From the NCBI GenBank assembly GCA_029817715.1, contig JARUPY010000397.1, forward strand, positions 2,542,001 through 2,606,000: 64,000 nt of DNA. Direction: 5' to 3'. Numbering within the stretch: the first letter of the stretch is position 1; each line of letters opens with the position of its first letter. Position numbers and translations under genes: made by a program. This DNA is from Melastoma dodecandrum. Taxonomy: Eukaryota; Streptophyta; Magnoliopsida; Myrtales; Melastomataceae. The notes beneath the pieces were generated by a model, which did not search any database, was not told where the DNA came from, and saw nothing but the letters and a program-made list of their open reading frames with translations. Shown here piece after piece: positions 35,892 to 46,482 of the stretch.

Positions 35892-36372
35892 GAGGATTGT
35901 ACGGTTGTACGGTTCGTTTTTTAAAAAATTCGTAAAAAATCGTTCGAGTTTGAGAAATTACAGAAATACCGTCGATGGGGTGCGTTTTCAAAACGCGCCC
36001 CCCGAAAAACAAAGAGGGCGGGAAAACTACAGGGGCGGGTTCTCAAAACCCGCCCCTATGTCCCTGAAACAATGCCGCATAAGGGCGCATTCTCAAAACC
36101 CGCTCTACACAAGGGCATAAGGGCGCGTTCTCAAAACCCGCTCTACACAAGGGCGGGTTTTGAGAACGCGCCTTTTAAACACTTAGAAAAATTTTCACCA
36201 AGCGCCAGGCCGCCTGTGCCATGTCCAAAAGGGGCGGGTTTTGAAAACCCGCCCATACCTTATGTCGACCGGGGGCGGGTTTTGAGAACCCGCCCCCCAT
36301 ACATGTCCAAAAGGGGCGGGTTTTCACTATTACACAGGGGGCGGGTTTCGAAAACCCGCCCCCCACCAGACC
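35892..36372. repeat. MULE left terminal inverted repeat
   Basis: About 475 bp mirrored at 42035-42497. The outer 85 bp is AT-rich. The inner part is packed with short palindromes of the form GGCGGGTTTTNNNAACCCGCC (for example about 36231-36253, 36274-36296 and 36339-36363). Confidence 0.9.
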
Positions 36373-36551
36373 CTTATTCCACTGCAAGCAGGTCTAACTC
36401 TCACTCCCTGTTCGATCGAAAGAAACAATCTGATAATCATAAGGCGTGATAATGGAAGGCTGCTAGGAGGAGAATAACATAAAACTTAAGAAGTTCCATA
36501 CATAATTCTCGAATCAAACGTAAACGATGTTAATTGTTTACAAAGAGATGA

Positions 36552-38695
36552 CTAATTCCCTCTACGCCTACTCGATCTCCTCCTCACATAAGGCATGATA
36601 ACGGGAGGTTGGTCCGACGAGTCGTCCTGGTACAATTGCGTAAGTTGAGATGGGTCTTGGGAATGGTCGTACCTGAGAAGCTTATATTAGTTTAGTTTAA
36701 CTATAACGAACTTCGAAGTTGTATTCTACTTACCCAAATTCTGTCGTTCCTTTCATCGGAGCACCCGGAGTCGAACTGGACCCAACCTCAAAGTGTGGTG
36801 TGCAGTACTCGGCATCAACTTCTGAAATTTGCGAGATAAGCGTGCCTTCTTGCACTTCACGACCGTCCTCGTCAAATAAAGGATCGTCATACGCCGGTGG
36901 CATGTCCTCATCGCCGTCCAAGGGTTGTCCATCATGTGGCATGTCCTCGTCGCCGTCCAACGGCTGTCCATGATGTGGCATCTCCTCATCGCCGTCAATG
37001 GGCTGTCCATCATGCGGTGCATTGAAGTCAAACGGAGGTTGGTCTTCTAACCCGCCAGCGTGACCATACAATCGAAGCGGTCTGTATTCCCTGATCATCT
37101 GCATTGAGTCCTCGGCAAGAGAGACGAGTTCGGGCTGGTCAGATTGAAGCTTAATCTTTCTGAAATTCTTCAGCTGTCACAGAATAAGGAAGACGTAAAT
37201 GAATATGTGCTATTAAAAAAAATTGAATAGATAAAAGTAATGTACTAACCATCTTGCCCAGCATGGAGCAGGTGTGAGATATGTATTGCCTACTGTGGCT
37301 CGCGTACCATTTGGAGTATTTCTTGCGAGACTCCCACACCAACGGCACGACATTGTTCAACCTATCTTCCCAAATCTCAACATATTGTCGGTGGATTTCC
37401 CTCCAATTATTCATATTCTTCCCTCGTAGATCAATACGATGAAGGGCCTTGCTGGTGTCGCACTGATCAGGTACCAGCTGCTGATCGCCAAACTGCCGGA
37501 TCACTCTGTCTGGGAAATACCACTCCACTATATAAAAGCATATGAGAGGGACTCGAGCATGCCAAATCATCTCTCCCGATCGACAATATGCTGGAAGCAT
37601 AGCTATCAATTCTTCCGGGTATGGATGCCAAATCACCTGCATATTTCAATGAAAATGATTAAGGGATATATGATACAATTAAAAGTAATTGCTTTATTGA
37701 ATCATAAGGTGTACCTGATCAATGCTTTGCCTGTCAAAGGCCTCTCTATATGATGAAAGCACATGGGTAGCGACCGTGCGCACATCCTTCGCAACGGCCC
37801 AGCGATAGCTAAGAACCATATCCGGTATGAATGGGGTACGACGTCTCAAGGGAGCTATGTGTGGGAATCTATCCCATGCCCAAATCTGTAACAATATGAG
37901 AGGGCCCTCGATCTGTGAAGCCTTATGGTGAGACGCCTTACACAAGCTCCTATATAACCATGCTAGACAGGCACTACCCCAGCTATACTGCCCTGTCCTC
38001 TCAAAGTCAGCTAGAAGTGGCAACCAGAACAGATGAACTAAGTTGTCAGACTTAGTGGTGAATAACATTCCACCTATCAGCTGTAGTATGTACGCCCTCG
38101 TGTACATATGAACAACTTCCTCAGTGGCATCAATCGGAATCTCAGAAAAGTTTTGTGCCAACCAGCTAAGTTTAATCCGTCCTGACCTAATGTTGTCTCC
38201 CGTAGGTACTCGCCCTAATAACTGTAGACACACCTCGACTGTCGATATCGAGGCGTCTCCTATCACTGCATCACCATCTACAGGCAAACCTAACTGAATG
38301 GCAACATCCTGTAGGGTGACAGTCATCTCACCGTGCACCATGTGGAATGTATGCGTCTCTGGTCTCCACCGTTCTGTCAAAGCACTTATAAGCGCCCAGT
38401 CTAAAGAAATAAAGGAAAGCTTCGCTACTCCGTAAAACCCCGCCTGACGGAGGTAAACATCCATTCTTGGATCGCCAACAACTCCCTTGACCGATTTCTC
38501 AACCCGACGGCATGTCAGAACATTGTTCTGCAAATATAACACCAAATTAGTAAATAAGGTCTCAATACATAAAGCGATTTTTTAATGAAAATTAAGAAGT
38601 ACACATACCAGATTATATCTGGCTTCCCATACAGCCGTCGACCGATGCTCTCCTTGAGCAGTAAGAATATCTGTCCGTCTTGGCCCTGGACGCAT
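36552..38695 (-). CDS. Plant mobile domain (PMD, MAIN-like) protein carried by the MULE
   Basis: Exons (minus): 38695-38609, 38527-37715, 37636-37250, 37173-36734 and 36672-36552; 1,848 nt, 615 aa, phases consistent. It starts MRPGPRRTDILTAQGEHRST. The PMD core follows: LDWALISALTERWRPETHTF, HGEMTVTLQDVAIQLGLPVD, WLYRSLCKASHH and an IWAWDRFPHIAP block, continuing through exon 3 (IWHPYPEELIAMLPAYCRS). Exon 4 holds three acidic repeats built on GQPLDGDEDMPHD. The C-terminus is basic (RRRSSRRRGN). Database entries often call such proteins phosphatase 7 long-form homologues although no phosphatase domain is present. PMD proteins include host MAIN/MAIL factors and transposon-borne forms; this copy belongs to the latter. 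Its ATG lies next to the possible end of the transposase mRNA frame. Confidence 0.82.
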
Positions 38696-38762
38696 TTCCT
38701 GTGACACAATCATTTCAACATTACATTTAATAATTAAATAAAGTTATATATGGTAACACATA

Positions 38763-41480
38763 TCATTTAAACATATAGAGTAAATACTTACAAAGATTCC
38801 TATTAGGACAACTACGTCGATTATGACCTTCCTTTCTACATAATCCGCAACTACTTTTACCTGATTGAACCCGGATATCCATTTCATTATGTATACGGGA
38901 TGACCTTGGACGCCCATGTGGCCTCACTCTTGTAGGGTCAGGATTGACTCTAGGGAAACGATATTCTGTCCACTCTTCTTTGGAATCAAAAGAATGCCAT
39001 CGAATAGCATATACGGCCTTCTGACACTTGTATGAGTAGAAATGACTGATAGCAACCGTATGATCGATGTGCATGAATGCAAAACATGCCAAGGCATGCG
39101 AACATGGAATGCGATGAATTTGCCACTTCTTACAGCTGCATTTTCGATTTTGAAGAAAGACATATTTGATGCGATGCTTTCCTCTAGTCTTAACGTCAAA
39201 TCGACCCTCCTGTCTATCAAGAAGAACTACTTCGTATCGTTTGGCTTTCTCCATGCCTTTGAATAACCTCGTTTGACAAACATTGGTAAAACGTTTACCA
39301 ATTTGCAACGCCGAGGCTGCATCATCCCGTCGAGCTATCCAATATGATACGCAATTATACCATAATTTTCTAACAAGAGCCGAAACCGGAAGATTTCTTG
39401 CACCTCTTATGACGGAGTTGTAACTCTCGCTCAAATTCGTTTTCATAAGACCATATCGATGAAATCCATCTCCGCTCAAAGTCCACTGCTCTACACTCAT
39501 CTCTGAGAAAAATTCGGCAGATTCTGGCATTGTTTGAAACAAGCTTCTCATCATGTTGTGGTACTTCAAATTCATTGATTTCCTCGCTGCGGCTATCAAC
39601 TTCCTCTTACAAACAATATTTTTATACCTTGTATTGAAATTGCTTGCAACATGTCTTAGACAAAAACGCCAATGCGCAAATGGAGGAGTCCAACCAACAT
39701 CAGGATCATTCACGGCCGCTTGAATGCCGGCATGTCTATCGGAAATTAAACATAGACCTCCAGTCCTATCACCGACAACATACCCCTTAAGACATCTTAA
39801 GAACCAACTCCATGAATCATAGCTTTCTTCATCGACCAGTGCAAATGCCAGCGGCACAATATGGTTCTCTCCATCCATTGAACATGCAATTAACAGTTTA
39901 TGCTTGTATTTACCATATAGAAATGTGCCATCTATGCTTACCACCGGTCGACAATGCTTAAATGCTTGAATACACTGACCGAACGCCCAGAACACTTTTC
40001 GAAAGTAGAATTCCTCCACCTCGCCAACATTACAACATTCACCCCAATCAACAATTGTACCGGGATTGGCAATTCTAATTGCATTAAGCAAATGCGGCAA
40101 CTCATTATAAGATTCATCCCAATCACCGTATTCAAGACAAATTGCCTTCCTCTTTGCATCCCATACACGTCTCCTACTAACTTCGTACCCAAATTTCTCC
40201 TTAATTACATTCCGTAGGAATGACACTTTAACTTCAGGAGATTCTCTAACAAAAGTACGAAAGCATGGAGCCATAAAGTTATAGTCAATTCGAGAATGGT
40301 CTTGGGAAAGCACTGCATTTAAACATGTATGAGGCTCACCAACAATTGTTATTTCAAACTCATGGTCACCAGAACGTTGCCTCCCGCGTAATCTCCACTT
40401 GCAACCACCGTCATTTTCAGAACAAATCACGTACCACCTAATCTTATCCGACTCAATCACCTCATAATTATAGTGGTTCTTGATGCAGAATGTGTTCACC
40501 GTCGTAATGAGTTCTTTCTTATTTTTGAACCGCATCCCTTTACGAAATTCAACCACTGATTCTGGGCCGTCCGTAACACGCACATCTTCGTCCTCCACAA
40601 TTACCTTCCCAGTATCGCCACTTTCGAGATAGAAAGGTAGAGGTTTCTCCAACCTCTTCCTAGATGGACCAGCCTCCCTCATACCTTCCTCATCGTTTCC
40701 CAAATCAACACCGTTAAACATTTCCTCATCAGTATCAATGTCATTATCAGAATTTACTATAGACTCAACAAGATCATTTTCATATTGCATATACATCATT
40801 TCGTCTAGAAAAGCTTGATCGCCCAAGTCACGTTCTAAACATTCAAACGGGTCACCATCTTGATAATCACCATAGTCATCACCACCATAATTCTCAGTAC
40901 CATCATCCCCCTCATTATCATCTTCCTCCTCATTATCACCATCCTCCTCATTACCATCGTATCCGCTAGCTCCTTCGATCACCGGAGACAACCGACGAAA
41001 ACTTTTACCCACATTACTACTTCCAGGGTTATCATGCACAACATTAAAGCTCCCCGCATTCACATCCACTCCTACGATCTCATTCCTCACGATATCACCA
41101 TGCTTACTTCTTGAACTTCCTGCCCCTTCTTCATTGCCAGAGTTACTACCAACTGAGGTGACATATACTTCTTGAATGCGATCGCCATTGCACATCGCAA
41201 AGTCGCACAACAATCTCACATCCTCATCATTAGTAATAGGTACTAACACAAACTTAATGCTGCCAGACGCAGTATATGACTGAACGGGATGCCTATGACA
41301 TATTTCCAACCTACTTCGTTCGTTTATTCTCATCGCTTTTGCGATAACCCTTTCTAATTGCACATAATTTATTTCTGCCGCTACCTTTAAACGTTTCACC
41401 GGACCCCTATTGTAAGCAACTCCTTCAATATTATGAATCACCTTCCCATTTCCATACAACAGTAAATGTACATACGACAT
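38763..41480 (-). CDS. MuDR-type MULE transposase
   Basis: Open frame of 905 codons from an ATG at 41478-41480. An N-terminal PB1-like region (1-110) is followed by an acidic stretch (about 175-265) and a MuDR DNA-binding domain (VEFRKGMRFKNKKELITTVN, C353...C360...C386). The MULE catalytic domain has Asp517 in VVSIDGTFLYGK, Asp581 in CLISDRHAGI, the HWRFCLRH motif and a probable Glu685. A SWIM zinc finger is at C781-x-C783...C793-x-H795, and a CCHC knuckle C878-x2-C881-x4-H886-x4-C891 closes the protein. No internal stop is present, so it could be active. A strong donor GTAAGT begins at 38791, so the last nine codons are probably intron. Splicing to the acceptor before 38698 makes a TGA across the junction, ending the protein at about residue 896. 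Confidence 0.9.
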   Translation of the reverse strand: MSYVHLLLYGNGKVIHNIEGVAYNRGPVKRLKVAAEINYVQLERVIAKAMRINERSRLEICHRHPVQSYTASGSIKFVLVPITNDEDVRLLCDFAMCNGDRIQEVYVTSVGSNSGNEEGAGSSRSKHGDIVRNEIVGVDVNAGSFNVVHDNPGSSNVGKSFRRLSPVIEGASGYDGNEEDGDNEEEDDNEGDDGTENYGGDDYGDYQDGDPFECLERDLGDQAFLDEMMYMQYENDLVESIVNSDNDIDTDEEMFNGVDLGNDEEGMREAGPSRKRLEKPLPFYLESGDTGKVIVEDEDVRVTDGPESVVEFRKGMRFKNKKELITTVNTFCIKNHYNYEVIESDKIRWYVICSENDGGCKWRLRGRQRSGDHEFEITIVGEPHTCLNAVLSQDHSRIDYNFMAPCFRTFVRESPEVKVSFLRNVIKEKFGYEVSRRRVWDAKRKAICLEYGDWDESYNELPHLLNAIRIANPGTIVDWGECCNVGEVEEFYFRKVFWAFGQCIQAFKHCRPVVSIDGTFLYGKYKHKLLIACSMDGENHIVPLAFALVDEESYDSWSWFLRCLKGYVVGDRTGGLCLISDRHAGIQAAVNDPDVGWTPPFAHWRFCLRHVASNFNTRYKNIVCKRKLIAAARKSMNLKYHNMMRSLFQTMPESAEFFSEMSVEQWTLSGDGFHRYGLMKTNLSESYNSVIRGARNLPVSALVRKLWYNCVSYWIARRDDAASALQIGKRFTNVCQTRLFKGMEKAKRYEVVLLDRQEGRFDVKTRGKHRIKYVFLQNRKCSCKKWQIHRIPCSHALACFAFMHIDHTVAISHFYSYKCQKAVYAIRWHSFDSKEEWTEYRFPRVNPDPTRVRPHGRPRSSRIHNEMDIRVQSGKSSCGLCRKEGHNRRSCPNRNLCKYLLYMFK

Positions 41481-41589
41481 TGAAACGTAAGATGATACTT
41501 ACGATATAGAGAATAGCTGCTTCGTCAGACTTCCAAATACCTACAAATATTTAAAAAACGTGTCATTATTCATTTCTCGCCGAAATTTA

Positions 41590-41770
41590 TCTAACCCTAA
41601 TTACAATTAAACCTAATTTCAACTAAACCCTAATTTAACTAAACCTACGAATGTAACTAATCCAAATTTCAACTAAACCTACTAATTTCACTAAATCTAA
41701 ATTCAACTAACCCTACATTAAAACTAAACCTACATTGAACTAAACCCTAATTTAACTAAACTACATTTTA
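41590..41770. repeat. Degenerate AACTAAACCCTAA repeat with telo-boxes
   Basis: Loose repetition of AACTAAACCTA-type units, including AAACCCTAA at 41625-41633 and 41742-41750. It lies about 110-290 bp upstream of the transposase start (minus strand), so it may form part of its promoter or leader. Confidence 0.6.
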
Positions 41771-42034
41771 CGATAACACTTACGCGGATGGAAGGACAGA
41801 TAAGGAGGGTGTTCGGTGCCGGGACTAGAGGGACGGCACGAAGGGACGGCGGCACGGAACAAGGGACGGCGGCACGGAGCGACGGCGACACGGCAGATGG
41901 GGAGGCAAGACGGAGGGCGGCACGGCAAGGAGGAGAGCGGAGCGAATCAACGGGGAAGGCGGCACGGCGGAGGAGGGTCGGAAGTAGGGTTTTTTTTGGG
42001 AGGATGGGTCGGGAGGGTCGACTTGGGGATTTTT

Positions 42035-42497
42035 AGTCGGATGGGGGGCGGGTTTTCGAAACCCGCCCCTTGTATAATTTAGTCGGGGGCGGGTTTTGAG
42101 AACCCGCCCCCTGTGTAATAGGGCTAGGGACGGGTTTTGAAAACCCGCCCCCGGTCGACATAAGGTAGGGGCGGGTTTTCAAAACCCGCCTCTTTTGGAC
42201 ATGGCACAGGCGGCCTGGCGCTTGGTGAAAATTTTTCTAAGTGTTTAAAAGGCGCGTTCCCAAAACCCGCCCTCATGTAGGGCGGGTTTTGAGAACGCGC
42301 CCTTATGCGGCATTGTTTCAGGGACATAGGGGCGGGTTTTGAGAACCCGCCCCTATAGTTTTACAGTCAAAACCCGCCCTCTTTGTTATTCGGGGGTGCG
42401 TAAACGCGCCCCATCGACGGTATTTCTGTAATTTCTCAAACTCGAACGGTTTTTGACGAATTTTTTTAAAAACGAACCGTACAACCGTACAATCCTC
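42035..42497. repeat. MULE right terminal inverted repeat
   Basis: Complement of 35892-36372 with the same GC-rich palindromes, ending CCGTACAATCCTC before the duplication TAATTAATTC. Confidence 0.9.
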
Positions 42498-42507
42498 TAA
42501 TTAATTC

Positions 42508-43250
42508 GGTCCATCTTTCTTGGGCAAAAAACATTTTGGGTCGTTTTCTGGTTGATGGTGTGGACTTTCTTTCTTCCTTTTTAATACATTTAAATGAAAA
42601 AGCTTGCTAGACCCACACTATCTGGTGGACGACGACGTTTTATATTATGCAGATGTCGCCTGGAAGGAGTCTTTTGTGCGCGGAGAATGATTCGGCCGAA
42701 CGCGATCTCTACGGCGAGTGGAACGTCCGCGGATAGGTTAATCCTTGCTGCTCATCGCATGAATACGAGCTCCACTAGGTAACCCCTCGAGCATACGTAG
42801 AAGACCCGGTGACCAGATGCTTTGGATCACCACAAAAAGGTCCACCTCCTCTCGCCTCGCCTCGCCAATCGGTTCAGACGAACACTCCTCTGGCCACCGG
42901 TTTGTGCGTTCACGGATGCGAAACACCCGAAATGCCCCTCAGACATCCTCGTCGGCTCCTTCAAAACGCAGATGACTCCCTCTCCCAACGCAGCAAGGAA
43001 GATCTTGCAAGGCAAGAAGGCGGGGTGACCTGATGATATAATTTGAGTGCCTTAAAAGTCATGGATATTCTGAAGCAGTCTTTAAGTCAACATTTTCCAT
43101 TTCCTAAGCCATAAGATTGACGGTCAGAAATTATCCGCTGCCCCATCACCGTCAAAAAGGTCGCGCATATAATACACTCCCGTGGTCCTCCCACACCAGA
43201 TCCCTCCCTCTCACTGTCTCCCAGCTTATAACCCAACGAATCGAATCGTA
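42508..43250. other. Upstream region of the WPP gene
   Basis: No gene seen. A TATA box CATATAATA lies at about 43166-43174, some 80 bp before the ATG, after a CT-rich stretch. Confidence 0.5.
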
Positions 43251-43832
43251 ATGTCCAACTCCGACGTTTCCTCCGCCATCACCGACGCGGCCACCGACGA
43301 CTACTCAAAAGCCGACGCCGATCCTCCTCCGCGGCCGACGCAAGGAACTTCTCCGACTCCGACTCCGACGTCAACCCCATCACCTCCGATGGAAGAATCG
43401 ACTGCCAGTTCCCCTCCCAATGCCGCCCCCTCTCCTACCCCCACCCCCATCACCTTCAGCCTATGGCCGCCTTCAAAGCGCACGCGGGACGCCGTCATCG
43501 CGCGCCTGATAGAGACACTTTGCACGCCCTCCGTGCTCTCGAAGCGTTACGGCACCCTTCCCCAGGATGAGGCCTCGGAAGCCGCTCGCGCCATCGAGGA
43601 GGAGGCCTTCAACGCCACCGGGGGAGCGTCCAAGGCGGCCCCAGACGACGAGGGGCTCCAGATCCTCCAGATCTACTCGAAGGAGATCAGTAAGAGGATG
43701 CTCGACTCTGTGAAGGCTCGTTCGGCTGCGACCGAGGGAGGGAATGCTACCGGGGACGCACCGGTCCTGAATGAGAAGGGTGCAGACGAAGAGAAGGCCG
43801 ATTCCGAGGTTACGGTTGATGCCGAGGCTTAG
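43251..43832 (+). CDS. MAF1: WPP-domain protein (MFP1 attachment factor 1-like)
   Basis: Single-exon gene, 193 aa. WPP-domain proteins sit at the plant nuclear envelope or Golgi; their WPP domain binds WIT/MFP1-type coiled-coil partners. The N-terminal third is Ser/Thr/Pro-rich (PTPTPTSTPSPP). The domain runs from about residue 69 (FSLWPPSKRTRDAVIARLIE) through TPSVLSKRYGTLPQDEASEA to LQILQIYSKEISKRMLDSVK at about 150-169, followed by an acidic tail. Trp72-Pro73-Pro74 are intact. The ATG at 43251 (MSNSDVSS) was preferred to an in-frame upstream GTG because it follows the TATA box and gives the usual family length. The gene lies about 740 bp to the right of the MULE. Confidence 0.93.
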   Translation: MSNSDVSSAITDAATDDYSKADADPPPRPTQGTSPTPTPTSTPSPPMEESTASSPPNAAPSPTPTPITFSLWPPSKRTRDAVIARLIETLCTPSVLSKRYGTLPQDEASEAARAIEEEAFNATGGASKAAPDDEGLQILQIYSKEISKRMLDSVKARSAATEGGNATGDAPVLNEKGADEEKADSEVTVDAEA

Positions 43833-45549
43833 GTGACGTTTCCTCTTTTGCCTATTAGATGGAAAATGGAAAACCGAGTTGTTGGTTGCGGGTATTGCTC
43901 TGCAGTTTTCTTAAATTTAGGGTTTTGTGGCGTTTGCTGTACATTCGTGGCACTTTACAATGGTGGGATATGATATTCTCGTGATGAGGGTGGCATTTAG
44001 CCGTCACCTTCTGTGGCGGCACATCAAGTTTATCTCTTTGGTGATTTTCCGGTCACCCCGTTTGATGGGTGTCGTAGGATCTCCGTGTTATGCCCTTTGA
44101 TTGGTTATCGGTACATTCTTATTGGCTACATCTAGTTAAGACTTGGAGATGCTCTTTCGAGGGGGCTTTGATTTTAGTCCATGGGATTTCCCCCTAGATC
44201 GTTCGACAGTGTGTTGGTGGTGAACTTACTTGATCAGGGATGTTGTCGGGTTAATGGTGCCCCCCCGCCTTGTTCATCAATTGTCTCAGATCATGATACC
44301 AGTTCAATTAGGCATCCTATGTGAGAGTACTGAATAGCTAGCTGCCTCTCATTTGTGTTTATCATCTGGCCATGGTCTGTTGCACCTTTTCGGATAGCTG
44401 TCTTGCCAGGATTTTGTCGTGTTCGACGGTAGTAGAGGTTCCTGGTGTCCCCCTTCTCTTCAGGAGCCTTCTCTTCAGGAATGTTGATACCACATTGCAG
44501 CGCTGTCTGAATCTGTAGTTTGCTTGCCAAATCGTGGGATGTGAATTGTGAGCTGAGTTGGACTGATTCAAGAATATGGATGCTGTATAGGGCAACCGAT
44601 TTAAGAGATATATGGAAGTCGCAAGAGCTATCCTCATGGAGTTTGGGGACCAGTTTTTTTTAGGTAAATAATTACATGGACAAAGGGGCATAACCCGGAT
44701 AAACCTGGAGTTCTGCTTCAAGTGGGTAAAATATTTTTCAAAACAGCATATTCGACAAATTACCTGAAAAAATACCTCAAACTTTGTAATTTCGATTTCT
44801 TATTTTACTCGTAAGGAAATCAGACTATAGTTTCGAGCTCCTTAACGAGTGAATTTAGGCTTATAAGATACGATTTCGTGATATTATTTCAAAAAATTTA
44901 AAATTATCAATCTTTTTTCGGAAAATATTTTTTACGAACTTTATTTTAAAACATAGCCCTAGCTCGACGTACATTGCGCCCTACCTGGCCTCCTTGTGTT
45001 ACCAAGTTCTGCCACATATCATCAACCAAATCGAAGCCCAATGAAAGACCCCAACACATCATGGCGTCTCCATAACATGCCCAACAAAGTCTAGTGGAGC
45101 AACAATCAATGGAAAGCAGAGAAGCAAAAACACCGATATAGAGCTGGAATGTGAGGATTGGGGGGGTGGGGGGTCCTGAGGAACACTTGAAACGGGAATG
45201 GAATGTGTAATGGGATCAGAGATGGAACAGTGGGGAGGGGGGGGGGAGCATCGGCACAGTTCTTCCCTACACATCACATTCATCAATAACCATCCCGGTC
45301 TTCGGTTTAATTTAATTTGAGAGTTCACCAGCCGGCAGCTTGTCGTCTTGCCCTGTATGCAACTTGGCACTTGCTTCCATCCATGTGCATCCCCTTTCTT
45401 TTAAGACCCAGATGCATCTGAATAAAGATCCGTGGATCTTGTGTTTGACAAATCCAAGCAAGGCATCTTATCCTACGTTGTTGGGTTTGTTGATCTTTGT
45501 CAGGCACTAGTTAGCACAACTTACCTACTCCCTCATCCGACCAAACCCA
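43833..45549. other. Intergenic, no gene identified
   Basis: 3' flank of the WPP gene (to about 44250) and upstream region of the esterase. A run of G (45235-45247) and AT-rich DNA are present. Minus-strand frames at 44291-44721 and 45059-45370 have no convincing homology. Confidence 0.45.
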
Positions 45550-46482
45550 ATGCTACCACCATCCATCACGCTCCTCACAGTCATCGCGGCCGCCGTGATC
45601 CCGTCCTCCTGTTCCCGGCATGATGACGTGCTTCACGTTTTCATCCTCGCGGGCCAGAGCAACATGGCAGGCCGGGGAGGCGTCATCAACACCTTTGACC
45701 CTACCACCAACGTCACCGTCTCATCTTGGGATGGGGTTGTTCCCCCTGAGTGCTCCCCCGACCCGTACGGAAGGATCCTCCGGCTGAGCGCCAACCTGAC
45801 GTGGGTCCTGGCGGAGGAGCCTCTCCATGCTGACATCGATGTCAACAAGACCAACGGTGTGGGTCCTGGGATGGCGTTTGCCAACGAGGTGCTGAGGAGG
45901 GACCCGGCCAGATTCCGGAGGATTGCTCTGGTGCCTTGCGCGATTGGTGGGACGAGAATTGCCGAGTGGGAGCGAGGGGGGTCATTGTATGGGCAGCTGG
46001 TGAAGAGGGCCAAGGCGGCTATGGGTGTGGATGGTGACAGCGGGGGGAGGATGGAAGGGTTGTTGTGGTACCAAGGGGAGAGTGACACAGTGGAAGCGAC
46101 AGATGCAGCGAGGTATAAGGTTAATGTCGAGCGGTTCTTCGGGGACCTGAGGGCTGATCTGGGGATGCCTTCACTGCCAATTTTTCAGGTGGCGATTGCG
46201 TCCGCTCAGGGACCCTACATGGACGCAGTAAGGAAAGCACAGTTCGACATCAACACAACCAACATCCGGACCGTGGATGCCAAGGGTCTGCCCCTCGAGC
46301 CGGACCACGTCCACCTGACCACGCTGGCTGAGGTCCACCTTGGTAAGATGCTAGCCACGGCGTTCCTGCAGTCCATCCCAAGTCCACTTCCGGTACCCGC
46401 CGGGGCAGCAGCAGTACTAAATTCCCTGTTTTTCAGTTTTCTTACTATTTTAAGTCAGTGCATGTCATTTCACTTCTTATAA
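45550..46482 (+). CDS. Probable carbohydrate esterase, SASA/CE6 type, secreted
   Basis: Single exon, 310 aa. Deacetylates acetylated sugars or xylan in related enzymes; the substrate here is unknown. Signal peptide about 1-22. Catalytic serine in block I ILAGQSNMAGRGG (Ser37). Oxyanion-hole blocks GVGPGMAFANEVLRR and ALVPCAIGGTRIAEW follow, then the conserved LLWYQGESD. The catalytic Asp/His pair lies in LEPDHVHLTT (Asp252, His255). The architecture matches plant At4g34215-like proteins, but with an additional hydrophobic tail after residue 280 (LFFSFLTILSQCMSFHFL), which could be a GPI-anchor signal. The ATG at 45550 starts the signal peptide. Confidence 0.9.
   Translation: MLPPSITLLTVIAAAVIPSSCSRHDDVLHVFILAGQSNMAGRGGVINTFDPTTNVTVSSWDGVVPPECSPDPYGRILRLSANLTWVLAEEPLHADIDVNKTNGVGPGMAFANEVLRRDPARFRRIALVPCAIGGTRIAEWERGGSLYGQLVKRAKAAMGVDGDSGGRMEGLLWYQGESDTVEATDAARYKVNVERFFGDLRADLGMPSLPIFQVAIASAQGPYMDAVRKAQFDINTTNIRTVDAKGLPLEPDHVHLTTLAEVHLGKMLATAFLQSIPSPLPVPAGAAAVLNSLFFSFLTILSQCMSFHFL

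Larger units (their letters stand above)
35892..42497 (-). mobile_element. Autonomous-type Mutator-like element (MULE)
   Basis: 6,606 bp bounded by terminal inverted repeats starting GAGGATTGTACGG and flanked by an exact 10-bp duplication. It contains a MuDR-type transposase and a plant-mobile-domain gene, both on the minus strand. The inverted repeats and both reading frames are well preserved, so it may be recently active. Confidence 0.93.

Noticed and set aside
43182..43250. N-terminal extension of the WPP protein
   Set aside because: Starts at a non-ATG codon too close to the TATA box; the ATG at 43251 fits the family.
44291..44721. Minus-strand frame with IYLLNRLPY resembling copia integrase
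   Set aside because: Only a few residues match, and no neighbouring retroelement motif or LTR supports it.
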